Origin: Halomonas sp. M20
GTDB lineage: Bacteria; Pseudomonadota; Gammaproteobacteria; Pseudomonadales; Halomonadaceae
Direction of reading: 5' to 3'
DNA: 64,000 bases
Assembly: GCF_020622265.1 (NCBI RefSeq)
Contig: NZ_JACNMQ010000001.1
Location: forward strand, 744,001 to 808,000
Shown here: piece after piece, positions 50,882 through 60,613 of the stretch
How the letters are laid out: each line of letters opens with the position of its first letter
Position numbering within the stretch: position 1 is the stretch's first letter
Translations under genes and position numbers: made by a program
Notes under the pieces: model-generated
What the model was told of the DNA's origin: nothing
Databases searched by the model: none
What the model saw: the letters and a program-made list of their open reading frames with translations, nothing else

Positions 50882-52810
50882 TTAATCTCTGACCAGATCC
50901 AGGTGATGCCGAACGCCGGGCCCGGCCACCCCGTCAAAGCCCAAGGCGAACAAGCACTCGCGTTCGGCATCGCAGCTGACCCCTTGGCCAATAACATCCA
51001 TGCCAATGGAGTGACAAAGGGTGACGATGCCATTCAGGAATGGCTGGGTATGTTGCTGGAGATGAATGTCTCGCACCAGCCAGGTATCGATCTTGATGTA
51101 GGACAGTCCAAGTTTCTGCAGCTCGGGCAGTTTGGCGAACTCGGGCCCTGCGCGCTCCAGTCCCAGCTTGCAGCCGTAAGAGCGCAGTTCGAGTGCCAAT
51201 GGACGGATGATGTCCATGTGTCTGACCGCGATGGACTCCGGTATTTCGATCCACAGTTGGTTACTCGCTTCCGGGCGGCTCTTCAGATATTGGCTCAGTA
51301 CCGCAATGAAACGGCTGTCGAACAAGACATCCCGGGACAGGCCGATGCTCAGTGGCTTGCCTTTCTGAACGATCGTTTCGAGGGCGATGTCGACGATGGA
51401 CAGGTCGAAATCGGAGCTCAATCCGACGCGAGACAGCCAGGGTAGAAAGATGCCACCTGTTTGCCATTCGCCTTCCAGTTTCAGCTGTGCTGCGGCTTCG
51501 TAATGCATCAGTCGGCTGTGCTGATCGAGTACCGGGTGGCGAACCAGTCGAATACCGTCGAGTCGCTTGGCCTGGATCAATGCATGACGCCACTCCTTAT
51601 GGGTGCTGTAGAGCTGTTGATGGGTATCGCGATTGACGACCTCGATGTTGTTGCCGCCTCGTGTTTCGGCCAGGGCCAGCGCGCCGTCCAGTGCGCTGAA
51701 CAGCTCTCGCCTGTCATCACCACGGCTATAGCGTATGAGGGATATCGGCAGCAGAATATCGATCTGGGCCTCCTCGAGCTGATCGTGCAGCATTGTTTCC
51801 AGTTGCTGTTGCAGGGTCTGGGTGTCGTCGCAGCCGGGCAGCAGGATGGCAAAATCGCTGCCGTTCAAGCGTCCTACCTGACCGTGATCGTAATGAGAGC
51901 TTATATCGACGAGCATACTCACAAAATGAATCAGCAGCTGGTTGGTGGCCTTGTAACCTAACCGCTTGTTGAGGTCACCAAGGTCGAGCAAGCGCGCAAG
52001 CACGATATGGCCCGTGGCGGTGGCGCTGTCGTCGTTCAACACTATGTCGATGCGCTTGACGAAAATATCGCGTTTGATGACCCCGGTAACCTCGTCTTGC
52101 TGCAGCTGACGACGTAGATGATCGAGGGTCTGGCTTTCCTGGGCGAACAAGGTGCCCATGGTCACGGAAAGCTGATTCATGGCAGCTACCACTTCACGAA
52201 GTTCCCGGGTGCGAGGCTGCTCTTCACATACTGCGAAGTCGTGTTGGCCGATACCTCTGGCTTGCGTGATCACGGCCCGTAAAGGGCGCTTTATCGTTCC
52301 CACGATCCACCAGGCCAGTCCGGCGCTGATCAATGCTGCAATGGCAAACCAGCTCATCAGGTCGATCATGCTTTGCCACAGCAGTCGGTATGCATAGCCA
52401 TAATGACTCTCGACGATGATCGTTGCGTATTGCTGCCAACCGTTCTGAATGACCGCCTGGCCCGGGGGGATGGAGAAGTCCACCCACTCGACGAACCACC
52501 CGGGTACTTCTGCAACGGGCGTGTCATCCACCCGTCGTAGCTGGGTATCTCCATCCGGGGTGACAAGCGCGATACGGCGGTAGTGGCCGGTATCGAACTG
52601 CGCGGCAATCAGTAGCTCCACTACCACCGGATCCTTGTCGAGCTGGCTCAGGGAAAGGGCCAGGGCATTGGCGTTGTCCGCATTCTTGATGCGCAGTTCC
52701 TGCTCGAAATACTGCGTGCTGGTCATCAAGCTGATGAACAAGCTGCCACCCAGGGAAATCAGCAACACTGCGAGAATGGTCAGCCATAATTGCTTGATCA
52801 ATGACATCAA
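50882..52810 (-). CDS. lapD: LapD-like c-di-GMP receptor with degenerate GGDEF and EAL domains
   Basis: A 642-aa inner-membrane receptor. TM1 (about 8-28), periplasmic LapD/MoxY-type sensor domain (about 30-148) with the WVEWVDFSIPPGQA output loop that binds LapG, TM2 (about 150-175), HAMP, a degenerate GGDEF (NGSDF at 316-320) and a degenerate EAL (EAA at 438-440). Loss of both catalytic motifs fits a receptor, not an enzyme: c-di-GMP binding to EAL makes LapD sequester LapG and keep the adhesin on the cell. Lies downstream of lapG and converges with the adhesin gene. Confidence 0.93.
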   Translation of the reverse strand: MMSLIKQLWLTILAVLLISLGGSLFISLMTSTQYFEQELRIKNADNANALALSLSQLDKDPVVVELLIAAQFDTGHYRRIALVTPDGDTQLRRVDDTPVAEVPGWFVEWVDFSIPPGQAVIQNGWQQYATIIVESHYGYAYRLLWQSMIDLMSWFAIAALISAGLAWWIVGTIKRPLRAVITQARGIGQHDFAVCEEQPRTRELREVVAAMNQLSVTMGTLFAQESQTLDHLRRQLQQDEVTGVIKRDIFVKRIDIVLNDDSATATGHIVLARLLDLGDLNKRLGYKATNQLLIHFVSMLVDISSHYDHGQVGRLNGSDFAILLPGCDDTQTLQQQLETMLHDQLEEAQIDILLPISLIRYSRGDDRRELFSALDGALALAETRGGNNIEVVNRDTHQQLYSTHKEWRHALIQAKRLDGIRLVRHPVLDQHSRLMHYEAAAQLKLEGEWQTGGIFLPWLSRVGLSSDFDLSIVDIALETIVQKGKPLSIGLSRDVLFDSRFIAVLSQYLKSRPEASNQLWIEIPESIAVRHMDIIRPLALELRSYGCKLGLERAGPEFAKLPELQKLGLSYIKIDTWLVRDIHLQQHTQPFLNGIVTLCHSIGMDVIGQGVSCDAERECLFALGFDGVAGPGVRHHLDLVRD

Positions 52811-52859
52811 TGAGTTCTCTCGTTGTGTCGGGTTTGAATGTCGGATCGTGTTTTTTCGT

Positions 52860-53564
52860 TCATAGCACTCCCTCCGCGGTCATGCGTTGCAGCACATTGC
52901 GCCAGCGTGATAGTCGTCGAGTGGGATCAGCCAGCGAATCCTGGGCGCCCCCGGTCCAGAGACCGTCGCTATTGAAGCTGAAGACAGGGGTGAGATCGCT
53001 GCGCTGGCTGGCAGGAAGAATGTCCGGCAACAGGTTATCCAGCACCAGAGGTTCGTCCGTAGGGGATTCGTAATAGCCCAACACCATGTGCGCTTGGATG
53101 ATGTCGCTTCTGCCAATGCGCGCACGAACATAGATCATGCGCAGGCGTCGGCCGGGGATGCCAAGGGTTTTGAGGGTCTGATACTTGGCGATGGCGTAAT
53201 CCTCGCAGTCGCCGGCTCCTTTGATGAGAGTCTCGAGAGGAGTCGCCCAGAAATCTTCTTTCCCCCAGATCTGGATGTCCTCGATCCAACGTATCCGATG
53301 ATTGAAGAAGTCGTTGACACCGTTGAGTCGCTCGGTGGTACTGCGGTCTTGTAGATCACGTAGCAATCCAAGCCAGGCTTCGATCACCAAAACGCCGTCA
53401 TGCCCATGTCGCTCGAGCATCAGCGAGCGCATTTGTTCCACATCCATGGCGGCATTGGCTAGCTCGCCATGACCGCCCCCCAGCGCCAGGGTCGCTACTG
53501 CGGCACCCAGAAGGAACCGGCGCCGGGATGGATTAAAGGAAGCGCCTTGCGGCGGTGCAGGCAT
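52860..53564 (-). CDS. lapG: LapG-like periplasmic cysteine protease (BTLCP family)
   Basis: A 234-aa bacterial transglutaminase-like cysteine proteinase. Catalytic triad visible: Cys120 (GAGDCEDYAIAKY, with the adjacent Glu/Asp that bind calcium), His159 (QAHMVLGY) and Asp176 (VLDNLLPD). In Lap systems it cleaves the adhesin retention module when LapD is unliganded. The signal sequence has SRRRFLLGAAVATLALGG (13-30), a twin-arginine-type signal. ATG 53564 is chosen although no ribosome-binding site is clear; a TTG at 53633 extends it by 23 residues. Confidence 0.93.
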   Translation of the reverse strand: MPAPPQGASFNPSRRRFLLGAAVATLALGGGHGELANAAMDVEQMRSLMLERHGHDGVLVIEAWLGLLRDLQDRSTTERLNGVNDFFNHRIRWIEDIQIWGKEDFWATPLETLIKGAGDCEDYAIAKYQTLKTLGIPGRRLRMIYVRARIGRSDIIQAHMVLGYYESPTDEPLVLDNLLPDILPASQRSDLTPVFSFNSDGLWTGGAQDSLADPTRRLSRWRNVLQRMTAEGVL

Positions 53565-53706
53565 AAGCAGGCGGCGCCCTCGTGTATGAAACGAAAAATG
53601 GCTTCGATCATACGTTCCAGCGGCACCATTCAATTGCTTCAGAAGACCCTATAATCGGGTCTATTTTGAACGTTGATAAACGGAGTCAGATGCGGATATG
53701 CATGGC

Positions 53707-54870
53707 TCAGCTATCCTGCAGCCGGCCGGCACGATTGAGCGCCGGATTGGCATACTGGGCCAACCACCAGTTCCGTAGATGTTCGGGAACGCTTTCGAGT
53801 CGCCGGGCGAAGCGTTCTCGATCGCTGTCATTGACTTCGCTCAAATCGACCAGATCCGGGGCGAGTCCACTGGCCTCGAGGGCCAGTTCGTGGCTGGGGA
53901 ATAGATGGTAGCCGTTGAGTACCTGGCGTGTAATCTCCTCGGCAACCTGGTCCGGCGTCTCGAAATCCGCATCGAGCATGTGGCCGAAGTTCAGATGAAT
54001 GCGACCCTTGTTACCGGTGATGCCGGATACAATGGAACGAATGTCTTCGAACTCGACTTTTTCGTAGCGGCCTTCGGTGTGCAGTGCATATAGCTCACAC
54101 GCTTTTTGCAGGTCACAGGGATCGTACTCGTAGCTAATCGACACCGGCACCAGGCGCAGTTCGCGAATGGCATCGGCAAAGCTTGATTCCTTGTGCTGCT
54201 GGCGATGAGCCATGGTCAGCATCTTGATGATGGCCGGATCAGCACGGTCGATACCGTTCTTGGCACGCCCCTCGCGTTGGGCCAGCCACACCGAATGGTT
54301 GTCGACGCAGATCGAATGCCGAATATACCCGGAAAGCGCTTGGTAGGCGGCAAGCATGGCGCGCTTGCCTTTGGCGCTGCGTGGCACGATAAAGCTCTTG
54401 TTGAGCCGCATCAGGTCGGTGACATAGGGCTTTTGCAATAAGTTGTCGCCAATGGCGATACGTACCGTATTGCGGTCGGCTTGGTACAGCGCATAGTTCA
54501 CAAAGGCGGGATCGAGAGTGATGTCACGATGATTGCCAATGAATAGATAGGCGGTATCGGGATCGAGCTTGTCCAATCCTGTTACCTCGAACCCATCGGT
54601 GCTGGTCGCCAGCATGCGCCGCATGTAGTAGGCAATATGTTCCTGGAGTTTGCCGACGCTATCCACGCCTCGCATCTGCCGTTTTACGGCAATACCCGCC
54701 AGCGCCCGCGCCAGCCAAGGCGCATGCCTTGCCAAGCGAGGAAGGCGATAATGGGTGATAGCATCGAGGAATTCTGTATCCTGCGCTAACCGCGCCAATA
54801 CCGTGACGACCTCGTCGTCGTGATAAGGGCGAATATTTTCGTATAAATCTTGAGTCACTTTTTGGGTCAT
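53707..54870 (-). CDS. PlsC-like 1-acylglycerol-3-phosphate O-acyltransferase family protein
   Basis: A 387-aa protein of the lysophosphatidate/glycerol acyltransferase superfamily. The acyltransferase block I is GNHRDITLDPAFVNYAL, where the His and Asp are spaced by five rather than the usual four residues; FIVPRSAKGKRAML resembles block II-III, and SVWLAQREGRAKNG is the FPEGTRS-like block. An N-terminal helical extension and a C-terminal region without membrane segments suggest a peripheral enzyme. Precise substrate unknown. The start overlaps the rdgC stop by 4 nt; lapG follows 142 nt later. Confidence 0.8.
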   Translation of the reverse strand: MTQKVTQDLYENIRPYHDDEVVTVLARLAQDTEFLDAITHYRLPRLARHAPWLARALAGIAVKRQMRGVDSVGKLQEHIAYYMRRMLATSTDGFEVTGLDKLDPDTAYLFIGNHRDITLDPAFVNYALYQADRNTVRIAIGDNLLQKPYVTDLMRLNKSFIVPRSAKGKRAMLAAYQALSGYIRHSICVDNHSVWLAQREGRAKNGIDRADPAIIKMLTMAHRQQHKESSFADAIRELRLVPVSISYEYDPCDLQKACELYALHTEGRYEKVEFEDIRSIVSGITGNKGRIHLNFGHMLDADFETPDQVAEEITRQVLNGYHLFPSHELALEASGLAPDLVDLSEVNDSDRERFARRLESVPEHLRNWWLAQYANPALNRAGRLQDS

Positions 54871-55796
54871 TGTGTTGGTGCAGTGGAGACGGCTTCGCCT
54901 CCTAGCCAGTCGATGAGTTGTTCGATAGCGTCTGCCAGTACCTTGGTCATTAGTGTGAAGTCGGTTTCCAGGCGTAGCACCGGATCGCCATCGTCCTCGG
55001 TCTGACTCGCCTCGTCGAGTAGCGTATCAGCGAAACGTAACGACTTTAATGCCAGATCGTCGCTGAGTATCATGGTCACGGCGTCGTTGACGGTAATGGC
55101 TAGGCGTGTGGCTTGCCGTCCTGCTTCGAGGGCGGTTTGTATCTCTTCGCAATCGAGATCCATCTGACGACCGCGAAGTACGCTCTCATCGCCGCTGAGT
55201 GCCTTGAGTTCCACCTGATCGCCCAGAATCAAGCCATCCGGGCGCTTGGATGCATCACCAAGCCATTCGGTCATTGCGCGAATGGGGGTAGTGCGCGTCG
55301 CCAAAGGTGTTACCTTGAGACTGCCCAGGGTCTCGCGCAGTAGATCGAGAATGTCCTCGGCACGTTTGCGGCTCGAGGCATTGACCCCAATGAGATTGCG
55401 CTTCGTGTCCCACCATAGATCGAAGCGCTGGGTGCGCACAAAAGCACGGGGCAGGAATTCTTCGTAGACTTGTTCTTTCAGCGCCTGCTTTTCCTGGCGC
55501 CGTAGAGGACGACCTTCTGCGGTTTCGATATCCGCGGCGCGGCTCCCGACTTCTTCATTGACCACTGACGCAGGCAGAAGACGTTCCTGGCGCAAGGCCG
55601 ACAACAGGCGGTGGCCCTGAATCTCGTGCAGGCGTTGCTCGCTGGCGCGCCCGGCGGGGGCGCTCCAGCCAAGACGCCGGGCCTCGACGCCTCCCAACGG
55701 GCGAAATGCCTGCTCCTCAAGGGCCAAGACAAGGTCTTCATTGTTCAGTGCAGGTGCGTCATGTACGCGGTAAAGATGTAAGTGCTTGAACCACAT
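54867..55796 (-). CDS. rdgC: Recombination-associated protein RdgC
   Basis: A 309-aa RdgC protein, a ring-shaped non-specific DNA-binding dimer that limits RecA activity in E. coli. N-terminal MWFKHLHLYRVHDA and the LEEQAFRPLGG segment match the family, as do the central KQALKEQVYEEFLPRAF and SGDESVLRGRQMDLDCEEIQ (two adjacent parts). The ATG at 55796 has AAGG upstream; a 9-codon longer start lacks one. First gene of a possible rdgC-acyltransferase-lapG-lapD unit. Confidence 0.95.
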   Translation of the reverse strand: MWFKHLHLYRVHDAPALNNEDLVLALEEQAFRPLGGVEARRLGWSAPAGRASEQRLHEIQGHRLLSALRQERLLPASVVNEEVGSRAADIETAEGRPLRRQEKQALKEQVYEEFLPRAFVRTQRFDLWWDTKRNLIGVNASSRKRAEDILDLLRETLGSLKVTPLATRTTPIRAMTEWLGDASKRPDGLILGDQVELKALSGDESVLRGRQMDLDCEEIQTALEAGRQATRLAITVNDAVTMILSDDLALKSLRFADTLLDEASQTEDDGDPVLRLETDFTLMTKVLADAIEQLIDWLGGEAVSTAPTQ

Positions 55797-55950
55797 GGTA
55801 TCGCCTTGAGTAGAAGGAGACATATTATGGCTAATCGCCTAGGCGGGTACCAGTGTCGAATAGAGCAGGCAAAGTAACCGTGTTAACCGTTTTACCGAGA
55901 GCAGGGGAGCCAAACGCTTGGATAGTAAGAAAAGCATGCTTGGCAGGTAT

Positions 55951-55959
55951 TGCTATATT
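55951..55959 (+). promoter_or_regulatory. Extended -10 promoter element before the thioesterase gene
   Basis: TGCTATATT is an extended -10 (TGn plus TATATT) about 50 bp before the thioesterase ATG; the -35 region is poor. Consensus match only. Confidence 0.4.
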
Positions 55960-56008
55960 AGCGGATGCCTTTTTAACTAACGGAAACTTTTAAACGGGAA
56001 TCAGCAGC

Positions 56009-56428
56009 ATGGATCATCGTATCGTCCGTTCCACCATACGTGTACGCGGTTTTCATCTTGATGGCTATGCTCATGTCAATAATGCGCGCTATCTGGAGTT
56101 TCTTGAGGAGGGACGCTGGGCCTATTTCGAACAGCAATTCGATCTGGCGGCTCTGTTCAATGAAGGCCTGGCGGTCGTGACCGTCAATTTGAATATCAAC
56201 TATCGTCGCGCCGCGGTCATTCACGACGAATTGGAAGTTCTAACGTCGCTTTCCCATATTGATCAACGCAATGCCGTCATGCGTCAGGTGATCAATCGCG
56301 TGAGTGACGGCAAGTTGATCGCGCATGCGGATTTTACCTTCGTGGTACTCGATACCCGTACCAAGCGTTCTATACGCATCGAAGACAAGCTGCGTAACGT
56401 ACTCGAACCCTTGGTACTGGAATGCTAA
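56009..56428 (+). CDS. Hotdog-fold acyl-CoA thioesterase (4HBT/YbgC-like)
   Basis: A 139-aa 4-hydroxybenzoyl-CoA thioesterase-family protein. The family signature is VRGFHLDGYAHVNNARYLEFLEEG, where Asp18 and the HVNN loop start the hot-dog helix; the central strands VTVNLNINYRRAAVIHDEL follow. These enzymes hydrolyse acyl-CoAs; the chain preference cannot be read from sequence. Single gene between rdgC (divergent) and gyrA. Confidence 0.88.
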   Translation: MDHRIVRSTIRVRGFHLDGYAHVNNARYLEFLEEGRWAYFEQQFDLAALFNEGLAVVTVNLNINYRRAAVIHDELEVLTSLSHIDQRNAVMRQVINRVSDGKLIAHADFTFVVLDTRTKRSIRIEDKLRNVLEPLVLEC

Positions 56429-56480
56429 GCCTGAAGATGCTGACAGCATGAATCCCGCGCTGCCTAAATTGGCCGCGTAA

Positions 56481-56489
56481 TGGTACAAT
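56481..56489 (+). promoter_or_regulatory. Extended -10 promoter element of gyrA
   Basis: TGGTACAAT (TGn plus TACAAT) lies about 160 bp before the gyrA ATG, with a weak -35. The leader between this site and gyrA has no ORF. gyrA promoters in other bacteria respond to supercoiling, partly through the -10; whether that applies here is inference. Confidence 0.45.
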
Positions 56490-56646
56490 CCGGCATCGTG
56501 TTGCCCGCTAGGGCGACCCTTGGATCGTGCCTTGTCAGCCATGCAGGCTCGGATAGGCGAGCAGGGTGACATGGCCAGGGTGCGATTCATCGATTGCTGT
56601 CTCACGCCAGCGCTAATTAGTTGTAGTGCAAAGGATTCAACGACCC

Positions 56647-59421
56647 ATGGGTGACATCGCCAGAGAAATTCTGCCCGTCAATATCGAGGACGAGCTGAAA
56701 CAGTCGTACCTTGATTACGCCATGAGCGTAATCATCGGTCGCGCACTGCCGGACGTGCGCGACGGTTTGAAGCCAGTGCATCGCCGGGTGCTGTTTGCCA
56801 TGCATGAATTGAGCAACGACTGGAACAAAGCCTACAAGAAATCCGCGCGTATCGTCGGTGATGTCATCGGTAAGTATCACCCCCATGGTGACAGCGCCGT
56901 TTATGACACCATCGTGCGCATGGCTCAGAACTTTTCGATGCGCTATGTGCTGGTCGATGGTCAGGGCAACTTCGGTTCCATTGATGGCGATAGCGCTGCC
57001 GCGATGCGTTACACCGAGATACGCATGGCCAGGCTCTCCCATGAGATGTTGGCGGATCTCGAAAAGGATACCGTTGACTGGGTCGACAACTACGATGGCA
57101 CCGAGCGCATTCCGGATGTTCTGCCTGCCAAGCTTCCCAACCTGCTGGTCAATGGCTCCTCCGGCATTGCCGTGGGCATGGCGACCAATATCCCGCCCCA
57201 CAACATGGTCGAAGTCATCAACGGCTGCCTGGCCTTGATCGATGACTACACCCTGACCATCGACGACCTGATGGAGTACATTCCCGGCCCGGACTTTCCC
57301 ACCGCGGGTATCATCAACGGCAGGGCGGGTATTCTCGAGGCCTACCGCACCGGTCGCGGGCGCATTTACGTGCGTGCCCAGCATACCATCGAGTACCACG
57401 AGAAGAGCGGGCGCGACCACATCGTCATCACCGAGTTGCCTTATCAGGTCAACAAGGCGCGCTTGATCGAAAAGATCGCCGAGCTGGTCAAGGAAAAGCG
57501 CATCGAGGGCATCGCTGAGCTGCGCGACGAGTCCGACAAGGACGGTCTGCGGGTAGTGATCGAGGTCAAGCGTGGCGAATCCGGCGAGGTGGTGGTCAAT
57601 AATCTGTTCGCCCACACCCAGCTGCAGACCGTGTTCGGTATCAACATGGTGGCGCTGGAGAACGGTCAACCCAGGACGCTGAATCTCAAGGAGATCCTCG
57701 AAGCCTTCGTGCGCCATCGTCGCGAAGTGGTTACCCGCCGCACGTTGTACGAACTTAGGAAAGCGCGTGAGCGAGGCCACATCCTTGAGGGTCTGGCCGT
57801 CGCCATTTCCAACATCGACGAGGTGATCGAGCTGATCAAGGCCTCGCCGAGCGCCACCGAAGCCAAGGAGCGTCTGCTCGATCGTGCCTGGCAGCCGGGC
57901 CAGGTCACGGACATGCTGGATCGTGCCGGAGCCACGTCCTGCAAACCGGAAGATCTCGAAGAAGGCTTCGGGCTTTCCAACAACCGCCATGAATATCGGC
58001 TATCACCGGCTCAAGCCCAGGCGATTCTCGAGCTGCGTCTGCACCGCTTGACCGGGCTAGAGACCGAGAAGCTGCTCAACGAGTATCTGGGTATACTCGA
58101 GAAAATCGCCGAACTGAGCGAGATTCTGGCCTCGCCGGACCGTCTGCTCGAGGTCATTCGCGAGGAGTTGATCGCCATTCGCGATCAGTACGGAGACGCG
58201 CGCAAGACCGAGATTCAGGTTAGTCACCTCGATCTATCCATCGAGGACCTGATCAACGAGGAAGACATGGTGGTCACTATTTCCCGTAGTGGCTATGCCA
58301 AGACCCAGCCCATCACCGATTACCAGGCCCAGCGACGCGGCGGGCGCGGCAAGTCCGCGACCAGCATGAAGGATGAAGATATCATCGAGCATCTGCTGGT
58401 GGCCTCGACCCACGATACCGTGCTGCTGTTCTCCAACAAGGGCAAGGTCTACTGGCTCAAGGTCTACGAGATTCCCGCCGCCAGCCGCGGTTCCCGGGGC
58501 AAACCGTTGGTCAATCTTCTTCCCCTGGAAGAGGATGAAGCGATCAACGCCATGCTGCCAGTGCGGGAGTATCGCGAAGACAGCTTCATCTTCTTTGCTA
58601 CCGCCAAGGGTACGGTCAAGCGCACCACCCTGGATCAGTTCTCGCGGCCGCGCAGTGTCGGTCTGATCGCCATCGACCTGGAAGAAGACGATCGCCTGGT
58701 GGGGGCTGCCATCACATCGGGAAGCGATCACGCCATGCTGCTGTCTTCCAACGGCAAGGCGATCCGTTTTGAGGAAACCAATGTACGCGCCATGGGGCGT
58801 ACCGCCCGAGGCGTACGCGGGATGCGCCTGGCAAAAGACGCGGAAGTCATCAGTCTGATCATCCCTCAGACGACGCAGATCGACAGCGAGGCGGATGTCG
58901 AACTGGACGATGAGCAGGCTTCGGAAAGCACGGCGACCAATGGCAATGACGATCAGATCTATATCTTGACTGCCTCCGAGAAGGGCTATGGCAAGCGTAC
59001 CCGCCTCGAAGAGTTTCCGCTGCGTAATCGTGGCGGCCAGGGCGTCATCGCCATGCAGACCAGTAGCCGTAATGGCGCGCTGGTGGCGGCCATGCAGGTG
59101 GCGACCAGCGACGAGATGATGTTGATCACCGATCGCGGCACTCTGGTGCGTACTCGGGTCTCGGAGGTGTCCACCACCTCGCGCAATACCCAAGGCGTCA
59201 TGTTGATCCGTCTCGGTGAGCATGAGTCGCTGGTCAAGACGGTGCGGGTCGACGAGCCCGGCGAAGAAGCGGTATTGGACGGCGATGAAGTCGCCGATGG
59301 TGATGCTGCCTCGGAGGCTGTGCCAGGCGAAGATGCCGAACAGGCCGACGGCAGCGCCTCATCGGAGGGTGAAGTAAAAGATGGGCCGCATAAACCGGAC
59401 ACGCCAGATTCTCAGGAGTGA
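56647..59421 (+). CDS. gyrA: DNA gyrase subunit A
   Basis: A 924-aa type IIA topoisomerase subunit. The DNA-cleaving Tyr122 ([10 protein letters not shown]) and quinolone-determining positions Ser83 and Asp87 ([11 protein letters not shown]) have E. coli numbering and are wild type. The C-terminal beta-pinwheel holds the GyrA box QRRGGRGK, and the tail is strongly acidic. The frame opens 7 codons earlier, but ATG 56647 ([19 protein letters not shown]) fits the family. A terminator follows. Confidence 0.98.
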   Translation: MGDIAREILPVNIEDELKQSYLDYAMSVIIGRALPDVRDGLKPVHRRVLFAMHELSNDWNKAYKKSARIVGDVIGKYHPHGDSAVYDTIVRMAQNFSMRYVLVDGQGNFGSIDGDSAAAMRYTEIRMARLSHEMLADLEKDTVDWVDNYDGTERIPDVLPAKLPNLLVNGSSGIAVGMATNIPPHNMVEVINGCLALIDDYTLTIDDLMEYIPGPDFPTAGIINGRAGILEAYRTGRGRIYVRAQHTIEYHEKSGRDHIVITELPYQVNKARLIEKIAELVKEKRIEGIAELRDESDKDGLRVVIEVKRGESGEVVVNNLFAHTQLQTVFGINMVALENGQPRTLNLKEILEAFVRHRREVVTRRTLYELRKARERGHILEGLAVAISNIDEVIELIKASPSATEAKERLLDRAWQPGQVTDMLDRAGATSCKPEDLEEGFGLSNNRHEYRLSPAQAQAILELRLHRLTGLETEKLLNEYLGILEKIAELSEILASPDRLLEVIREELIAIRDQYGDARKTEIQVSHLDLSIEDLINEEDMVVTISRSGYAKTQPITDYQAQRRGGRGKSATSMKDEDIIEHLLVASTHDTVLLFSNKGKVYWLKVYEIPAASRGSRGKPLVNLLPLEEDEAINAMLPVREYREDSFIFFATAKGTVKRTTLDQFSRPRSVGLIAIDLEEDDRLVGAAITSGSDHAMLLSSNGKAIRFEETNVRAMGRTARGVRGMRLAKDAEVISLIIPQTTQIDSEADVELDDEQASESTATNGNDDQIYILTASEKGYGKRTRLEEFPLRNRGGQGVIAMQTSSRNGALVAAMQVATSDEMMLITDRGTLVRTRVSEVSTTSRNTQGVMLIRLGEHESLVKTVRVDEPGEEAVLDGDEVADGDAASEAVPGEDAEQADGSASSEGEVKDGPHKPDTPDSQE

Positions 59422-59427
59422 AGCGTT

Positions 59428-59460
59428 GCGACCGCCGCTAGTTTGGCGGTCGCTTTTTTT
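59428..59460 (+). terminator. Intrinsic terminator after gyrA
   Basis: GCGACCGCC (59428-59436) and GGCGGTCGC (59445-59453) form a 9-bp stem with an 8-base loop, followed by seven T's. Located 7 bp after the gyrA stop. Confidence 0.95.
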
Positions 59461-59486
59461 CGTCCCATGTCCGAGACGTACTGACA

Positions 59487-60587
59487 ATGACACGCACGTA
59501 TAATTTCTGTGCCGGCCCGGCCGCCGTACCTACGCCAGTACTGGAGCGCGCTCGGGAAGAGCTGCTCGATTATCAGGATCGCGGGCTCTCGGTAATGGAA
59601 ATGAGCCATCGCAGCCCGGAGTTCGTCGCCATTGCCGAAACTGCCGAAGCGGACTTTCGTGCGCTGCTACAGGTGCCGGATAACTACAAGGTGCTGTTTT
59701 TGCAAGGCGGAGCCTCTGCGCAATTTGCCATGCTGCCTTACAACCTGCTGGGTAACGGCGGTACGCCGAACTATCTGTATACCGGTATCTGGGGCAAGAA
59801 GGCCATTGCCGAGGCCAGGCATTTGGGAGGCGCCCATATAGCGGCCTCCAGCGAAGCCAATGGCCTGACCGCCGTGCCCCGGCCGCAGGATATCCAGCTT
59901 TCTGCCGATGCGGCCTATCTGCACTACACCGACAACGAGACCATTGGCGGTCTCGCCTTCGACTACATTCCCGAGAGCGTCCCGGGGCGTTCTGAAGAAG
60001 TTCCTCTATGCTGCGATATGTCCTCGTCGATTCTTTCAGCGCCCCTCGATGTCTCACGTTTTGGGGTGATCTATGCCGGTGCTCAGAAGAATATCGGCCC
60101 GGCGGGGCTGACAATGGTCATCGTGCGTGACGATCTGCTCGACCGAGCCAAGCCCGAGACGCCGACCATGTTCAATTACCGGGTCATGGCGGAGAATGGC
60201 TCGATGTACAACACGCCACCTACCTATGGCTGGTACCTGGCGGGGTTGGTATTCGACTGGCTGAAAAACGACATTGGCGGCCTCGACGCCATGACGGCCA
60301 TCAATGACCGTAAGGCGTCAAGGCTTTACGGCGCCATCGATGCCAGCGGCTTCTACAGCAACCCCATCGCGCCCCTCAATCGTTCGCGCATGAACGTGCC
60401 TTTCGTACTGGCGGATGAGTCCCTCAACGCGATGTTTCTCGAAGAAGCTGAAGCGGCAGGGCTGCTCAACCTCAAGGGGCATCGTAGCGTCGGTGGGATG
60501 CGGGCCAGCCTTTACAACGCCGTGAGTGAAGCAGCGGTAGAGGCGCTGGTGGATTTTATGAGCGATTTTGAAAAACGGCATGGCTAA
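59487..60587 (+). CDS. serC: Phosphoserine aminotransferase SerC
   Basis: A 366-aa PLP-dependent transaminase that converts 3-phosphohydroxypyruvate to phosphoserine and also acts in pyridoxal phosphate synthesis. Lys201 in the AGAQKNIGPAG motif binds PLP. N-terminal YNFCAGPAAVPTPVLERA and the MSHRSPEF signature are intact. Starts the serC-pheA-tyrA/aroA-cmk string typical of pseudomonad-like gammaproteobacteria. Confidence 0.97.
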   Translation: MTRTYNFCAGPAAVPTPVLERAREELLDYQDRGLSVMEMSHRSPEFVAIAETAEADFRALLQVPDNYKVLFLQGGASAQFAMLPYNLLGNGGTPNYLYTGIWGKKAIAEARHLGGAHIAASSEANGLTAVPRPQDIQLSADAAYLHYTDNETIGGLAFDYIPESVPGRSEEVPLCCDMSSSILSAPLDVSRFGVIYAGAQKNIGPAGLTMVIVRDDLLDRAKPETPTMFNYRVMAENGSMYNTPPTYGWYLAGLVFDWLKNDIGGLDAMTAINDRKASRLYGAIDASGFYSNPIAPLNRSRMNVPFVLADESLNAMFLEEAEAAGLLNLKGHRSVGGMRASLYNAVSEAAVEALVDFMSDFEKRHG

Positions 60588-60613
60588 TACATGGCCAAGA
60601 AAGGAGTAGGGGT

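Noticed and set aside
50785-51033. An 82-codon ORF downstream of the adhesin
   Set aside because: It overlaps the terminator and the 3' end of lapD in another frame, with no coding signature.
56617-57990. A 457-codon open frame antisense to gyrA
   Set aside because: gyrA is unambiguous on the plus strand; the antisense frame exists because of codon bias.
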